Positions 41,372 through 50,789 of a stretch of DNA of 64,000 nt are shown one piece after another. The stretch lies in the NCBI RefSeq assembly GCF_006438725.1, contig NZ_RCZD01000016.1, positions 28,719 through 92,718 of the forward strand, in the 5' to 3' direction. The position numbers and the translations under genes were made by a program. The DNA comes from Ewingella americana. GTDB taxonomy: Bacteria; Pseudomonadota; Gammaproteobacteria; Enterobacterales; Enterobacteriaceae. How positions within the stretch are numbered: the stretch's first letter is position 1; the number at the start of each line of letters is the position of its first letter. Under the pieces are notes generated by a model. That model had not been told where the DNA came from and did not search any database. It was given only the letters and a program-made list of their open reading frames with translations.

Positions 41372-42493
41372 GTGGAGAATCGCGAATTGATAACGGGCAG
41401 AAAAATTAGCCACCTGGTCATTGCATTGTTTTTTTGTCTGCCCCTGGCAATTTTGTTTTATATCGCTTTCAATAAAACACCTGACATAATCGACTATATT
41501 TTTTATAACGTAGGCCAACGCACCTCGGGTATTTATAATCCCGCGCTTTTGTCTCACCGACTGGTTAAAGAAGATGTCCGGTTATTTCCCGACCACCAGA
41601 ATAGAGCGATGCTGGCGTGGGGTAATATCAACGATTTCCTGATGGCCTCAGCGTTGAAATGCTCAGGTATAAAGGAACCTCGTCAGTTTTTGTCATGCAG
41701 TAACGATGTGCTGGGTAAAAAGTTTTATTATCAGTCCTCGGATTTGACGTCTGAGGGCTGGTCACATCATGCCTCCGACTGTGACCTTAATGTTTATCTT
41801 CTTTATGATGCGGCTAAGCAGAATGGAATTGACCTAAAAATTGTGTATTTTCCTTGGCATGCATTAATTGCGTTTAAAGATGATGTGGGCGGGAACTGGG
41901 TTCAGTGGGAAACGACACTGAACAATAACCACGGTGGTTTAGCTGAAAGAGCCGATCCACGGTACATAAAAACGCCGGACAAATTTTTCAGTTCTCCGAC
42001 GGATATGGCTGTGGCTGAAATGATTTATCCGCTGATGATAATCCCTCATATACATACCGACGCGGTAGCAATCAGCGAGTTTAATAAACTTTCAGGACAG
42101 ACCAAAGAGACACCATTTTATAAAGATCTTTCACTGGCCATTCACAACTTGGCCTCTCCGATGGATATCGGGACACTTTCTATTATTATGGCTGAACGCC
42201 CTGCCTCCACCGGAATCAAATACCTTGCCGCACAATGGTACATATCACATGGTATGAACCTGCAGGCAGCAAAGTTGCTCTCCGCTGTTGCCCCAGATAA
42301 ATGCCCGAATTATTGTCTTAAGATACTTTCAGCAGCAGATGCCTATTACACCCCGGATTCATACATTACTGCTGTGCTGGGATGGGCAGGTATGGAGGCG
42401 ACGAGAAAAGACGTGAAATCGGTTTACATTTTGTCACTGATTTTGCTTGGTCTCTGTACATGCCTTATCGTTTTTAACCGTAAATCGAAATAA
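41372..42493 (+). CDS. Membrane-anchored transglutaminase/cysteine-protease-like protein, antisense within tra
   Basis: This encodes 373 residues from GTG 41372 (AGGAGATAAGG upstream). Membrane helices lie at residues 12-32 and 349-367, so the middle part is exposed, probably to the periplasm. SHHASDCDLNVYLLYDAAKQ (C137) followed by GIDLKIVYFPWHALIAF (H163) and an acidic residue at VQWE (E180) matches the Cys-His-Asp/Glu layout of transglutaminase-like proteins. It is encoded against the direction of the tra genes, divergent from traD and overlapping the 3' end of the leftward gene at 42434 by 60 bases. It has no F counterpart, and its codon use is more AT-rich. Function unknown. Confidence 0.7.
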   Translation: MENRELITGRKISHLVIALFFCLPLAILFYIAFNKTPDIIDYIFYNVGQRTSGIYNPALLSHRLVKEDVRLFPDHQNRAMLAWGNINDFLMASALKCSGIKEPRQFLSCSNDVLGKKFYYQSSDLTSEGWSHHASDCDLNVYLLYDAAKQNGIDLKIVYFPWHALIAFKDDVGGNWVQWETTLNNNHGGLAERADPRYIKTPDKFFSSPTDMAVAEMIYPLMIIPHIHTDAVAISEFNKLSGQTKETPFYKDLSLAIHNLASPMDIGTLSIIMAERPASTGIKYLAAQWYISHGMNLQAAKLLSAVAPDKCPNYCLKILSAADAYYTPDSYITAVLGWAGMEATRKDVKSVYILSLILLGLCTCLIVFNRKSK

Positions 42494-42865
42494 AAGAAAA
42501 CAGCTTGCGATAAACACTAACAGACCACTTCCCTGAACCTGAGCACCCCAGCAATGACCGAAACTCATTGCGGTAAATGCCGTCAGAAGGAACACCATAA
42601 GATGAGATAGCACCAGGTATCTACCTGCAAAACGCATAAATGGTATCATGGCAAGTGCTGCTACCCGCTTTCGCTCAGGAATCAGGGGTAATATCACCCC
42701 TACAAGCGCGACCAAGCTACAAAGATTTGCAGTATACGCAGCTGTGAGCTGCTGGGGCCCCCACTGGCTTCGCAGCGGCACAGCAAGAATAAGCCGGATG
42801 CCAGAAAACATCATTATCGCCCATACCCAGAACAGCACCCGTTTTGAAGTCCGAAACAAAATCAT
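42434..42865 (-). CDS. Inner membrane protein of unknown function
   Basis: This encodes about 143 residues from ATG 42865 (GGGAAA upstream); an in-frame ATG at 42901 would add 12 residues. Four membrane helices are apparent (starting near LFWVWAIMMFSGIRLILAV and ending LLVFIASCFLLFRF). Its last 60 bases overlap the rightward gene at 41372. It lies between traT and traD in a region that differs among F-like plasmids. An exclusion or surface role is conceivable because of the location but nothing in the sequence proves it. Confidence 0.6.
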   Translation of the reverse strand: MILFRTSKRVLFWVWAIMMFSGIRLILAVPLRSQWGPQQLTAAYTANLCSLVALVGVILPLIPERKRVAALAMIPFMRFAGRYLVLSHLMVFLLTAFTAMSFGHCWGAQVQGSGLLVFIASCFLLFRFTVKNDKACTETKQNQ

Positions 42866-42923
42866 GTGATTTTTCCCGATCAATATCACTGCCAGCTGCA
42901 TTCAGTGAGAAAACGAAGACGTC

Positions 42924-43385
42924 TTAGTGAAACGACGGCGGGTTACGAGGTGCCGATGGGTGGCTGTACTGATCCTGAATAAGTGCACCCGCCGTTCTGA
43001 AGAGGAAAGCCACCGCATTTATCGTGACCACCGTGGCTGATGACAAAAGTGCACCAACCGCCAACACCAACATCATCATCAGTACGACCGGCAAAGCATC
43101 AGGCAGCATATCGCTGCGGGTCTGGCGTAAGGCCAGCGAGAAGGCGTACAAATGACTGTCGCGCATGATGAACTGCAGCAGGGCGACGCCGTGATACCAG
43201 AGAACAAATGCGTTCCAGATGAAAAAAAGGGTAAACCAGGCCATCAGGCCACGGGCACTTTTGTATTGCATGAGCAATTCCTTCATTTGGGAGTTTAACG
43301 GCAACGCTCGCCACAGTCCGGACGCGGGGATTTGCGTCTGGACGAGGAAGCGGAATATCACGAAAAGAAAAGCAGGCACGGCCAC
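42924..43385 (-). CDS. Inner membrane protein of unknown function between traT and traD
   Basis: This encodes 153 residues if the GTG at 43385 is used. A better-supported start is ATG 43271 (AAGGA upstream), giving 115 residues beginning MQYKSARGLMAWFTLFFIWN. Membrane segments are WFTLFFIWNAFVLWYHGVAL and VVLMMMLVLAVGALLSSATV, with an extra hydrophobic start in the longer form. The C-terminus is proline-rich (HPSAPRNPPSFH). It follows traT in the tra direction. I do not recognise the family. Confidence 0.6.
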   Translation of the reverse strand: MAVPAFLFVIFRFLVQTQIPASGLWRALPLNSQMKELLMQYKSARGLMAWFTLFFIWNAFVLWYHGVALLQFIMRDSHLYAFSLALRQTRSDMLPDALPVVLMMMLVLAVGALLSSATVVTINAVAFLFRTAGALIQDQYSHPSAPRNPPSFH

Positions 43386-43494
43386 CGGAGAGTTAACAGG
43401 CAGGCTGCTGAATTATCACGTCATGGGAGTGGGTGAACATGGCACACGGGCGTGTGCCATCAGGACAATAAACAACAGCGATAAAACGTTCAGG

Positions 43495-44229
43495 TCAGTT
43501 CATGATCCCGGCGACGGATTTCGCAAGCTGGGCTTCCAGAACAGGTTTTGCCTCTTCGAACTTGAGGTTCACCTTGTTGGCGTTAGAAACCACGCGCGTC
43601 TGGTATTTCATGCGGTTACCTTCTTCACTGCTGGTCTGCACCTTCACACCGGAGTTACCCTGGCGTAACGCGGCGACGTTATCTGTTGTCACGGTCGCTT
43701 TGCTGCGTTCGGAGATCTGCAGATCGGTCACCATTGTGTAGTTGGTGTCTTCTACCATCGCGTCTGCCGCCATACCGGCAAGACCTGCAGCCAATCCTAC
43801 CCCTAGGATCGCACCGCCGGATGTACTGTTATAGGCGGTGATCCCAGCACCCAGTGCAGCACCAGTGGCAGCACCTTCATACCCCGTTGAGAGCAGACCC
43901 TGTGCCTGACGCAGGTCCATTTTCTCGGCTTTCAGGACGTTGGCCTGGATCCAGTAATATGCAGAGTCCGGCGACGACGTGACGTTATAGCCTTTAGCAC
44001 GCAAATCCTGTGCTAATAGCGTTTGCAGGTCGCTCATGTCTTTGTCAGAGGTGTTTCGGATCTGGATATAGACCGTTTTTTCGCTGGATGGCTCCAACCA
44101 CACAGTCTGGCTCATCTGTGTTTTCACATCGAGGTTACGTTTTTTGATAGCGGTGCCCATCGCGCTACAGCCGGAAAGTACCAGACATGAGACGACAACA
44201 GCCGCCACAAGAGAATTGCGGTTTTTCAT
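43495..44229 (-). CDS. traT: TraT surface-exclusion and complement-resistance lipoprotein
   Basis: This encodes 244 residues. The lipobox LSGC places the acylated cysteine at residue 21 ([20 protein letters not shown]), followed by the TraT pattern [20 protein letters not shown], the glycine-rich [20 protein letters not shown] and [20 protein letters not shown]. In F plasmids TraT coats the outer membrane, hinders mating with equal donors and gives serum resistance. It follows the traS-like gene in the expected F order. Confidence 0.95.
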   Translation of the reverse strand: MKNRNSLVAAVVVSCLVLSGCSAMGTAIKKRNLDVKTQMSQTVWLEPSSEKTVYIQIRNTSDKDMSDLQTLLAQDLRAKGYNVTSSPDSAYYWIQANVLKAEKMDLRQAQGLLSTGYEGAATGAALGAGITAYNSTSGGAILGVGLAAGLAGMAADAMVEDTNYTMVTDLQISERSKATVTTDNVAALRQGNSGVKVQTSSEEGNRMKYQTRVVSNANKVNLKFEEAKPVLEAQLAKSVAGIMN

Positions 44230-44357
44230 TTACTGTTTCCTTGTCAAAAAAAGTGGGGCAGGCATGCCCCGAAATATTGGCTATTTGGATATAAATCTGG
44301 AGGGTAAAACCCTTCCGTTAGAATTACAGAAGGGTTATAGGCAGTAGGGGATTTAAC

Positions 44358-44927
44358 TTAAATGTTTTTGATCAACTTGCTGATTTTTTCGAGGGCCAAA
44401 CCGGCACCCAAACGGTTAATTTCAAATGATACTAATATGCTAGACACAATAAAAAGTGATAGCAATAGCACAGGTACAGCTATGGCAAACCAAGCAGATA
44501 GGCCAGAAAGCAGACAGCTTATAATCATTAAAGTGCAAAATGTAATGATTGATTTGCGAACAATTTTTGCAAGGTGACTTACGAGCAGCGAATTGCTTCT
44601 CACTTCTAAGGGCAAAGACATATATGTAAGTTGATTATTATATGTCATTAAGAAAACAAGCAGACCTACTGCTGCGGTTATTGCCAATAAGTACCAGCCT
44701 TCTGATATAAGGAAAATTATGAATCCTTTAATTGAAGCGTCATCTTTATCAAAAGAGGCGTAGAAAATTACAGTACTCAATATACTCAATAAAACAGAAA
44801 AAAAGGGAATCGCAGCACTCCGTTTCATCAATTCCGTTGGTGATGGAATTTGTCGATGCTCAGTATCTAAGCCGTTTATTAGAAAGTTAACATCTGCTTC
44901 AATTTGTGCTGCAGTTAGGTTTCCCAT
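44358..44927 (-). CDS. TraS-like entry-exclusion inner membrane protein
   Basis: This encodes 189 residues, more AT-rich than its neighbours. Four membrane helices in two pairs are visible (FFSVLLSILSTVIFYASF, WYLLAITAAVGLLVFLMTY, TFCTLMIISCLLSGLSAWF and VLLLSLFIVSSILVSF). It lies exactly between traG and traT, the place of traS in F. TraS proteins differ strongly between plasmids because they decide exclusion specificity together with the TraG C-terminus, so lack of direct sequence match is expected. The call rests mainly on position and topology. Confidence 0.65.
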   Translation of the reverse strand: MGNLTAAQIEADVNFLINGLDTEHRQIPSPTELMKRSAAIPFFSVLLSILSTVIFYASFDKDDASIKGFIIFLISEGWYLLAITAAVGLLVFLMTYNNQLTYMSLPLEVRSNSLLVSHLAKIVRKSIITFCTLMIISCLLSGLSAWFAIAVPVLLLSLFIVSSILVSFEINRLGAGLALEKISKLIKNI

Positions 44928-44949
44928 CTGTGTTATTCCTTAAAATATA

Positions 44950-47900
44950 TCATGAGGCTTTTCTCTGTTGTTCCCGAAGCTCTTTAAGCTTCTGCTCAAA
45001 ATTCTTAGTTTCTGCATGATCAAAACCAGGTTTAGTCTGCCTAATGTCCTCTTCAGTGCGGCCAATCTGCTGGCTTTTCACCGCACCCTGATGCTCATTT
45101 CTGAGTATATCACTGGATGCCTGAACAGGGGTTTCGTTTTGCTCGATTTTTCCGCCATTTTCTCTAATGACATTAGAATTCGCAGATCTTTGTGCTGCAA
45201 CCTGCCCCGCCACGTTATTAGGGATACCTGCACCCTCAGCGTGCTCACTCACTTTCTCAGCAGCCGCATTATAATTATCTGTTATTGACGCTGACGGTGG
45301 GCCGCCTTGCACATGGAGATTTCTCTCCTGGTTATGCAGGTTTACCTCACCCCCACTTGTCAATAATGGGTCTGTACCCCTTATCGGTGACGTTCCGTTA
45401 ACTTCACCTGGTACATGACTCGCTGCTACACCCGGAGCACTTCCCGGTGTCAACGATCCTCGAGGGTCGGTTTCCGTGACGGCGCTAGAGCCTGTGACAT
45501 CGCTCTCCTGGCTGCCGGCCACCGCACTGGCTCCATAGGGCACAGGGACTGGGTCACCTGCAGCGGTATGTTGCGCAGTGACCGCACCGTATTCTAGCGA
45601 GTTTGATGGTGTCAGGGGTTGCGTGTTTGTCTGTTCTGTCCGGGCACCATAGTTTTGCATAATCTCTGGTTCCAGACGCTCCTTCATAAACTCAGTTGCC
45701 GCTTCCCGGGCTGAGTTAACGTTGGTCAGAACACCCTGTGCATTATTTCCATACTTTGCCGTTGTCCAGTCCACAAATTCCTGGTTGTAGTTGGCATCAA
45801 GACTGGCACTTTCGTTTTGTGCCAGTGTGGCCATCCGGCTGAACTCCTGACTTTTGGTACTGCTGTCGGTGTACTGATGATACTGACTTTTCGCATCATT
45901 CAACGTCGATGCGTACTGATCAACCAGGGAATTGGATTGGTTATTTGTCTGATTTCCAGACTCACTGACTCGCGCCGACGTCACCATATCCATACCCTGA
46001 CGGAAATCCTTCACCGTCTGACTGTTTTCGTCATGACGGAAATCTTTCCCTTCTGAGTTGGTATCCTGCGTACCGTGTGCGCTACCAGAAGTATGCTTCC
46101 AGTCGGCATTGACGTGTGCTTCGGCACCAACACTCACACCCGTGGCCCACTTGCCCACTTTCCCGACGAGCTGATCGCCAGAATCAGCCTTAACATTCGC
46201 CGATATACCAGCCCCACCGGATCCCTGATTGGTGATATCCATCAGATGGTTGTAAGCCTCCTGAGTAGAGATGTTGTGGGATTTCCCATAGCTTTCGGCG
46301 GCAGACATCATCTTACTCGCACCCACTGTCGCATTGGTTGCCTGAGTATTCTCGCTACCCTGCGTCATGGATGAGCTGTTTCCACTCTGACTGGTCAGTT
46401 GGTTCAGTTGCTGGAAGCCGCTGGTAATGCTGTGGTTATAGCCATCGAGCGCCGTTTGCGCCTCCTGCTGAGCCTGCCGCGACTGCTCCTGGAAACCACT
46501 GCTCGCCAGTGAACTTAATCGCATGTTAACCGGTAGGTTAGAGATGGCCTGAGACGTGTCATAGACGTTATGGCCGTCCGCCGTCAGGGTACGCATCCCG
46601 CCATTTTCCATCTGGTGGCTTTGTTGTCCCATACGCTGTGACAGGTTGGTATCAAATTTGTTGGCGTTAACATTATCCATCGACATGTTATTAAATGACC
46701 AGTTGCCGTCAGCGGTCGTTGATGCCTGTCCGCTGGCTGAGAACGCCGCTGAACTCATCACCCCGCCCACTACCTGCGACGCCACGGACGCTGCCCCTTT
46801 CGTCAGGAAAAAGGACAGTACCGGTATCGACATGCTGAGATAACCTGCGATATTGGCCACGTCAGAATGCTGCAGGGCTATGCGATCCTGATTCGCCAGC
46901 ACCAACGCCGTTGAACCGGTTTTTGACTGGAGGTAGAAGTTGGCCAGGGAATTCAAAATCGCAAACATCACCGGCCACATCTGGAAATACAGGAAACCAC
47001 CGGCGTACAGCTTCAGGGTATTAAACCCAAAGATTGCGTGGTTTGTCAGGGCAAGCGCAATCACTAGCGGGAACAGGCCAATCAGGATCAGCATCATCAA
47101 TGACTGGAACATGGGCAGCGTTCTAGCGGCAATTGCGCCGCCTGCAGCCCAACTCAGACGCTGCTTGGTCATGGTAGATTCTGTCGCCAGATTAACCAGA
47201 TTGGCCGTGTCTGACGAGCGGGCAGCAAAGCCTTTCCAGCCGTCACGAATGGCGGCATTGGTCACGTTGTTGCGCATAATCTGTGAAGCGCTGAGTCCAC
47301 CGGTGTAAAAGAATCCGTAACTTTCATCCATCGCATTACTCAACAGCGAGTCGGCATTCACTTTGCTACCAAATATGCGGGTCGCCATATCGTGCCAGCT
47401 CACACCTCCCACCGAGATATCACTTCCAATCAGAGTTTTGATCGTCGTTGCTGCCTGCTGACAGGTGATAAATTGTTTGGTGCCACTGACTGTCTGATAA
47501 ACCCCGCGTAAAGGACTTGGGTTAGTCGTAATAAGCGTCAGCGGGTCAGTGCTGTTCAGCAGTTGGTTAACGGTGTATTTGCCATTGAGCAAGATATCGC
47601 CAATAACACAATTTTCGACATAATCCGGCAGCATCTGTGCAAGTTGCGGGTTTTGAGTACGAAAATCTGACGTTTGGGCCACAATTTGAGAACCAAAAAG
47701 CATGCCGCTCTTGGTGTACGTCAGCGAATCTGGCCGTGACAAGGTGTATTCATACAGTTGCGCCACGCCATAGCCGGCTCCGGTCGACAATCCCGCAATC
47801 ATGGCCAGTCCCAGGGGGACATTGTCAACTTCATACACAGCGGCCGGATCGGTAATGTCGATAATTTGCACCGAGCGTTTAGGCACCAATAGCACAGAAG

Positions 47901-48102
47901 TGATAAACATGAATACGGCAAGCCAGTGCATAAACACGCGGGGATCGCGCGTTTTGATAAAGGAAATCATCACACCCAGAACGCCGAACAGACTAACAAT
48001 GCGGATCAGGGTATCAAATGTATCGGCACCCAGTATCGTCACAACGCCGTTGAGTACCTGCCGCCACATATCCCCGCCGAATATCGTGTACATTTCAGTC
48101 AT
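44950..48102 (-). CDS. traG: TraG mating-pair stabilisation and pilus assembly protein
   Basis: This encodes 1050 residues (F TraG has 938). The N-terminal part with several membrane helices (MTEMYTIFGGDMWRQVLNGV onward, and around residues 330-460) matches F TraG and is needed for pilus assembly. The long C-terminal periplasmic part, rich in serine, asparagine and glutamine, stabilises mating pairs and is recognised by TraS in the recipient. An extra repeat-like, low-complexity stretch near residues 850-1000 explains the added length. It overlaps the traH end by 8 bases. Confidence 0.93.
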   Translation of the reverse strand: MTEMYTIFGGDMWRQVLNGVVTILGADTFDTLIRIVSLFGVLGVMISFIKTRDPRVFMHWLAVFMFITSVLLVPKRSVQIIDITDPAAVYEVDNVPLGLAMIAGLSTGAGYGVAQLYEYTLSRPDSLTYTKSGMLFGSQIVAQTSDFRTQNPQLAQMLPDYVENCVIGDILLNGKYTVNQLLNSTDPLTLITTNPSPLRGVYQTVSGTKQFITCQQAATTIKTLIGSDISVGGVSWHDMATRIFGSKVNADSLLSNAMDESYGFFYTGGLSASQIMRNNVTNAAIRDGWKGFAARSSDTANLVNLATESTMTKQRLSWAAGGAIAARTLPMFQSLMMLILIGLFPLVIALALTNHAIFGFNTLKLYAGGFLYFQMWPVMFAILNSLANFYLQSKTGSTALVLANQDRIALQHSDVANIAGYLSMSIPVLSFFLTKGAASVASQVVGGVMSSAAFSASGQASTTADGNWSFNNMSMDNVNANKFDTNLSQRMGQQSHQMENGGMRTLTADGHNVYDTSQAISNLPVNMRLSSLASSGFQEQSRQAQQEAQTALDGYNHSITSGFQQLNQLTSQSGNSSSMTQGSENTQATNATVGASKMMSAAESYGKSHNISTQEAYNHLMDITNQGSGGAGISANVKADSGDQLVGKVGKWATGVSVGAEAHVNADWKHTSGSAHGTQDTNSEGKDFRHDENSQTVKDFRQGMDMVTSARVSESGNQTNNQSNSLVDQYASTLNDAKSQYHQYTDSSTKSQEFSRMATLAQNESASLDANYNQEFVDWTTAKYGNNAQGVLTNVNSAREAATEFMKERLEPEIMQNYGARTEQTNTQPLTPSNSLEYGAVTAQHTAAGDPVPVPYGASAVAGSQESDVTGSSAVTETDPRGSLTPGSAPGVAASHVPGEVNGTSPIRGTDPLLTSGGEVNLHNQERNLHVQGGPPSASITDNYNAAAEKVSEHAEGAGIPNNVAGQVAAQRSANSNVIRENGGKIEQNETPVQASSDILRNEHQGAVKSQQIGRTEEDIRQTKPGFDHAETKNFEQKLKELREQQRKAS

Positions 48103-49462
48103 TGCTCATCCCCCACCGGTAGTTGCTTTGATACGACGTTGAAATGATGGTCGAGACTTGTTGCTGTAGGTACTGCATGTTGCGGTCGATACCATCCAGC
48201 GCATTCTGATCTGCCGCAGACTGCAGTTTCATGTTGGCCAGCAACGACTGAGCCTGTGCCACGTTCTGACGTAATTCACTTGCCGCCTGCGCCGGGAAGT
48301 TCTTACCTGCCAGCGACTGGCTGGCCTGTTTCACCAGTTCCTGTAGGTACTGGATCATTAAATCCTGTGCGATGTAATCTGCCACCTGGATCAGGTAGGT
48401 CGGACTCTGCCCCATACTTTGAGAGTTGGTCAGGTATTTGAGGACTGGGACAGAAGTGGTGTTGAGAAATCCCTTTTCCTTATCAGACAAACCCGTGTCG
48501 TCGGTCAGTTTTTGGTTCATGGATAACATGATGTTTTGCACCAGCGTCACCAATGCGTTGTCGCTGGTAATGGTGACACTGGCAACTGTTGGACCCAGGC
48601 AAAGGTCGGGTTCATCGCAGCCGTAAATTTTTGCTGTCCCGCCACGCATCAACACGGTAATAACGTCCCGGTTATCGACCATCGGCGTCAAGATAGTGAC
48701 CTGACCGGCGCTGTTGAAAATGATGGAGCCGACAATACTCATCACCAACTCTTTCAGCTGACGGTTGCCATCAAAGAGGTGGTTGCGCCCGAGTGCATCC
48801 CAGATGAGATTTTTGTTCTTCAGCACCTGGTCTTTCTGATTATCCGAAGCACGACCCGTGACGTTGTCACCCTGCCCCCCCACCGTACAACCCTGTCGTG
48901 ATGACGCCCAGTCAGAAAAAATATTGTCGTCACCGGCAATGTCCTGACAGATTTTCTGGTTGGAAAGCTGGGATACGGGCCAGAGACCACCGATGATCCC
49001 CTGTGCTGCCTGACAGGAACTCATATTGGAAGAGTTAACGTCAGAGGCGAGTTTTTGCAGGAAATCTTTCGCCTGCTTAAGTTCTGGGACCATCGTCTGC
49101 AGTGCCAGGTCGAATGCATATCCTGTTGCGTTGCTCATGATCTGCTTAGCAAATCGTTGGATCGCTTCGCCGTTGATGTAGGAGAATGCGCCAAGATATG
49201 CATCGATCCCTCCACAACCTGAATTGAGGGAAGGTACTTGCATTGAAATAAGTTGAACCTGCTTGACGGGGTTACGCAGATATACTGAACCGCCTGTCAT
49301 ATATCCTGCCGCCTGCCCCTGCCACGCCTGCGCTTTTGACACGTTGCCGTCGTAGCCAAGGCTGCCAAAATATCCGTTCAGGTCTCCCTGTACGTCAGCC
49401 AACGCTGATGCGCTGATACACATTGCAGTCAGTGCAGAAAATATGACCTTTTTGAGTTTCAT
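48095..49462 (-). CDS. traH: TraH pilus assembly protein
   Basis: This encodes 455 residues, close to F TraH (458). It has a signal peptide (MKLKKVIFSALTAMCISASA) and the family stretches WQGQAAGYMTGGSVYLRNPV, VQLISMQVPSLNSGCGGIDA, SSCQAAQGIIGGLWPVSQ and DWASSRQGCTVGGQGDNV, with conserved cysteines. Coiled-coil sequence forms the end (LQSAADQNALDGIDRNMQYL). It is part of the F pilus extension/retraction group with TraF, TraU, TraW, TrbB, TrbC and TrbI, in the periplasm and near the outer membrane. Confidence 0.95.
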   Translation of the reverse strand: MKLKKVIFSALTAMCISASALADVQGDLNGYFGSLGYDGNVSKAQAWQGQAAGYMTGGSVYLRNPVKQVQLISMQVPSLNSGCGGIDAYLGAFSYINGEAIQRFAKQIMSNATGYAFDLALQTMVPELKQAKDFLQKLASDVNSSNMSSCQAAQGIIGGLWPVSQLSNQKICQDIAGDDNIFSDWASSRQGCTVGGQGDNVTGRASDNQKDQVLKNKNLIWDALGRNHLFDGNRQLKELVMSIVGSIIFNSAGQVTILTPMVDNRDVITVLMRGGTAKIYGCDEPDLCLGPTVASVTITSDNALVTLVQNIMLSMNQKLTDDTGLSDKEKGFLNTTSVPVLKYLTNSQSMGQSPTYLIQVADYIAQDLMIQYLQELVKQASQSLAGKNFPAQAASELRQNVAQAQSLLANMKLQSAADQNALDGIDRNMQYLQQQVSTIISTSYQSNYRWGMSND

Positions 49463-49851
49463 AGATGACGCTCCCCATTCGCCGAGTTTTCCGTTTTTTG
49501 GAGTTTATTTTCAACAGACTGATACCAGAATTGTGCTTTGATTCGGGTGTCTACCCACCCCATAAACTTATGCAGCAAAACCATCGCGACGGTTGTCAGC
49601 GAAGCGATCATTGCGCCGCTCCCCAGCGCCGAAAATACCCAGGCAGGCAGTTGTAAAATTAATGAGAAGGCCAGGGTGTATTGATGCATTGCGGGGTTTT
49701 GCATCTCTGTGTCAAACCAGATGCCTGCAAAATGAGGCCACAAACAGCCTGCCGCGAACAACGCGATCCCTATCAGAAAGGAAACGAAAACAACCTTTTC
49801 CATAAACGAGCGGTCTTTCGCGCGTAAGCGTTCTGTATTGTTCAAAGTCAT
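49459..49851 (-). CDS. Small inner membrane protein in the trbF position
   Basis: This encodes 130 residues with two membrane helices (VVFVSFLIGIALFAAGCLW and a second around ALGSGAMIASLTTVAMVLL) and a charged C-terminus (QSVENKLQKTENSANGERHL). It overlaps traH by 4 bases and lies between trbB and traH, where F has trbJ and trbF (126 residues). Similarity in length and topology supports a TrbF-like protein, whose role in F is not essential and not known. I do not assign the symbol because sequence similarity cannot be judged by eye. Confidence 0.65.
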   Translation of the reverse strand: MTLNNTERLRAKDRSFMEKVVFVSFLIGIALFAAGCLWPHFAGIWFDTEMQNPAMHQYTLAFSLILQLPAWVFSALGSGAMIASLTTVAMVLLHKFMGWVDTRIKAQFWYQSVENKLQKTENSANGERHL

Positions 49852-49938
49852 GTCTCCGTATGCGCAGAAGCACTGCGCGCGATATAAGTGTGAGAAGAGT
49901 TTCGTGCCGGATGCTTTTCGGGGGGAACGTTGTGGTTG

Positions 49939-50580
49939 TTATTGCGCGGTGACGCCCTGACTGGTGGGCACGGGACCCAAAGTATCGGATGGCAGGTGAT
50001 CAATATCTGCCTCAATCATCAGTGCTACGCGCTGGCTCAACGTTCCCATATCGGTATCACCCTGATAGAGCGGATAGGCAGGAATGGTGTTATCTGGCAG
50101 TAAATCCACTACGTTGACCAAAAAAGTCGTTGGCGTGGCGATGGGCAGTCCGTTGCCAAAAAACGTTAAGATCTCACCCGCTATCGGTTCATTTGCGCCC
50201 ACTTTTCGCGGGATGAGGGCCACAGGGAATGCGCTGTCACCATAACCGTCGAGCGTGTAGGGATAGACTTTGATACCTACCTCCTCTGACCATTGCTTAA
50301 GCTTCGGATCGAACTTTGCGCTGTACTGACAGCCGCGCTGCATAAATACCACGATGGCGTAGTTATTCAGGTTCACTCCACGTCCGTCGGTGAGTCTCAT
50401 CATATGCGCCGGACGGGCCGAGGAAACATGCGCTTGCGGCAGTCCCAGGCCGGGCAGCGCCGGGGACCAGTTCGTTTTTGTCTTGCCCTGTTCCAGCGCA
50501 GCAATCTGGTCGGCCACGGTAGCGTGGACGGCAAGTGGGGACATCAGGCAAAGGAAAGGCAGAAGCCGGCAGAGTTTCAC
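49939..50580 (-). CDS. trbB: TrbB-like thioredoxin-fold protein with altered active site (CxxS)
   Basis: This encodes 213 residues. It has a signal peptide (MKLCRLLPFLCLMSPLAVHA). The thioredoxin fold carries FMQRGCQYSAKFDPKLKQW, where F TrbB has CPYC; here it is C84-QY-S87, so the resolving cysteine is gone. Downstream, VYPYTLDGYGDSAFPVAL and PIATPTTFLVNVVD follow F TrbB closely. A CxxS protein can still form mixed disulfides and act as an isomerase or trap but not as a classical dithiol oxidase or reductase. Disulfide formation may be left to the DsbA-like protein at 31979. Confidence 0.88.
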   Translation of the reverse strand: MKLCRLLPFLCLMSPLAVHATVADQIAALEQGKTKTNWSPALPGLGLPQAHVSSARPAHMMRLTDGRGVNLNNYAIVVFMQRGCQYSAKFDPKLKQWSEEVGIKVYPYTLDGYGDSAFPVALIPRKVGANEPIAGEILTFFGNGLPIATPTTFLVNVVDLLPDNTIPAYPLYQGDTDMGTLSQRVALMIEADIDHLPSDTLGPVPTSQGVTAQ

Positions 50581-50789
50581 GGTTTCGCCTCTCTTTTTTG
50601 CCGGCGCGCCTTACGATGCGCAAGGACCTCCGAAACGATGAGCACCACCAGAGACAGTATCAGGCAGGTAAAGGTCGCAAAGGTCAGCACCTGTTGCGTC
50701 AGCACCGACGAGTAGGCCAGCAACTCCCGCAGACAATTAGCAACAATGCCAATCAGAAACAGCACGGAGACAACCGGAAGCTTATTCAT
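50577..50789 (-). CDS. Small membrane protein in the traQ position
   Basis: This encodes 70 residues from ATG 50789 (GGGAGAAACAGC upstream). Two membrane helices are apparent (LPVVSVLFLIGIVANCLREL and TFATFTCLILSLVVLIVSEV), followed by a strongly basic tail (AHRKARRQKREAKP). In F the small pilin chaperone TraQ (94 residues, inner membrane) lies just before trbB, so a TraQ-like role is possible; sequence similarity is not visible to me. It overlaps trbB by 4 bases and the preceding gene by 8. Confidence 0.6.
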   Translation of the reverse strand: MNKLPVVSVLFLIGIVANCLRELLAYSSVLTQQVLTFATFTCLILSLVVLIVSEVLAHRKARRQKREAKP

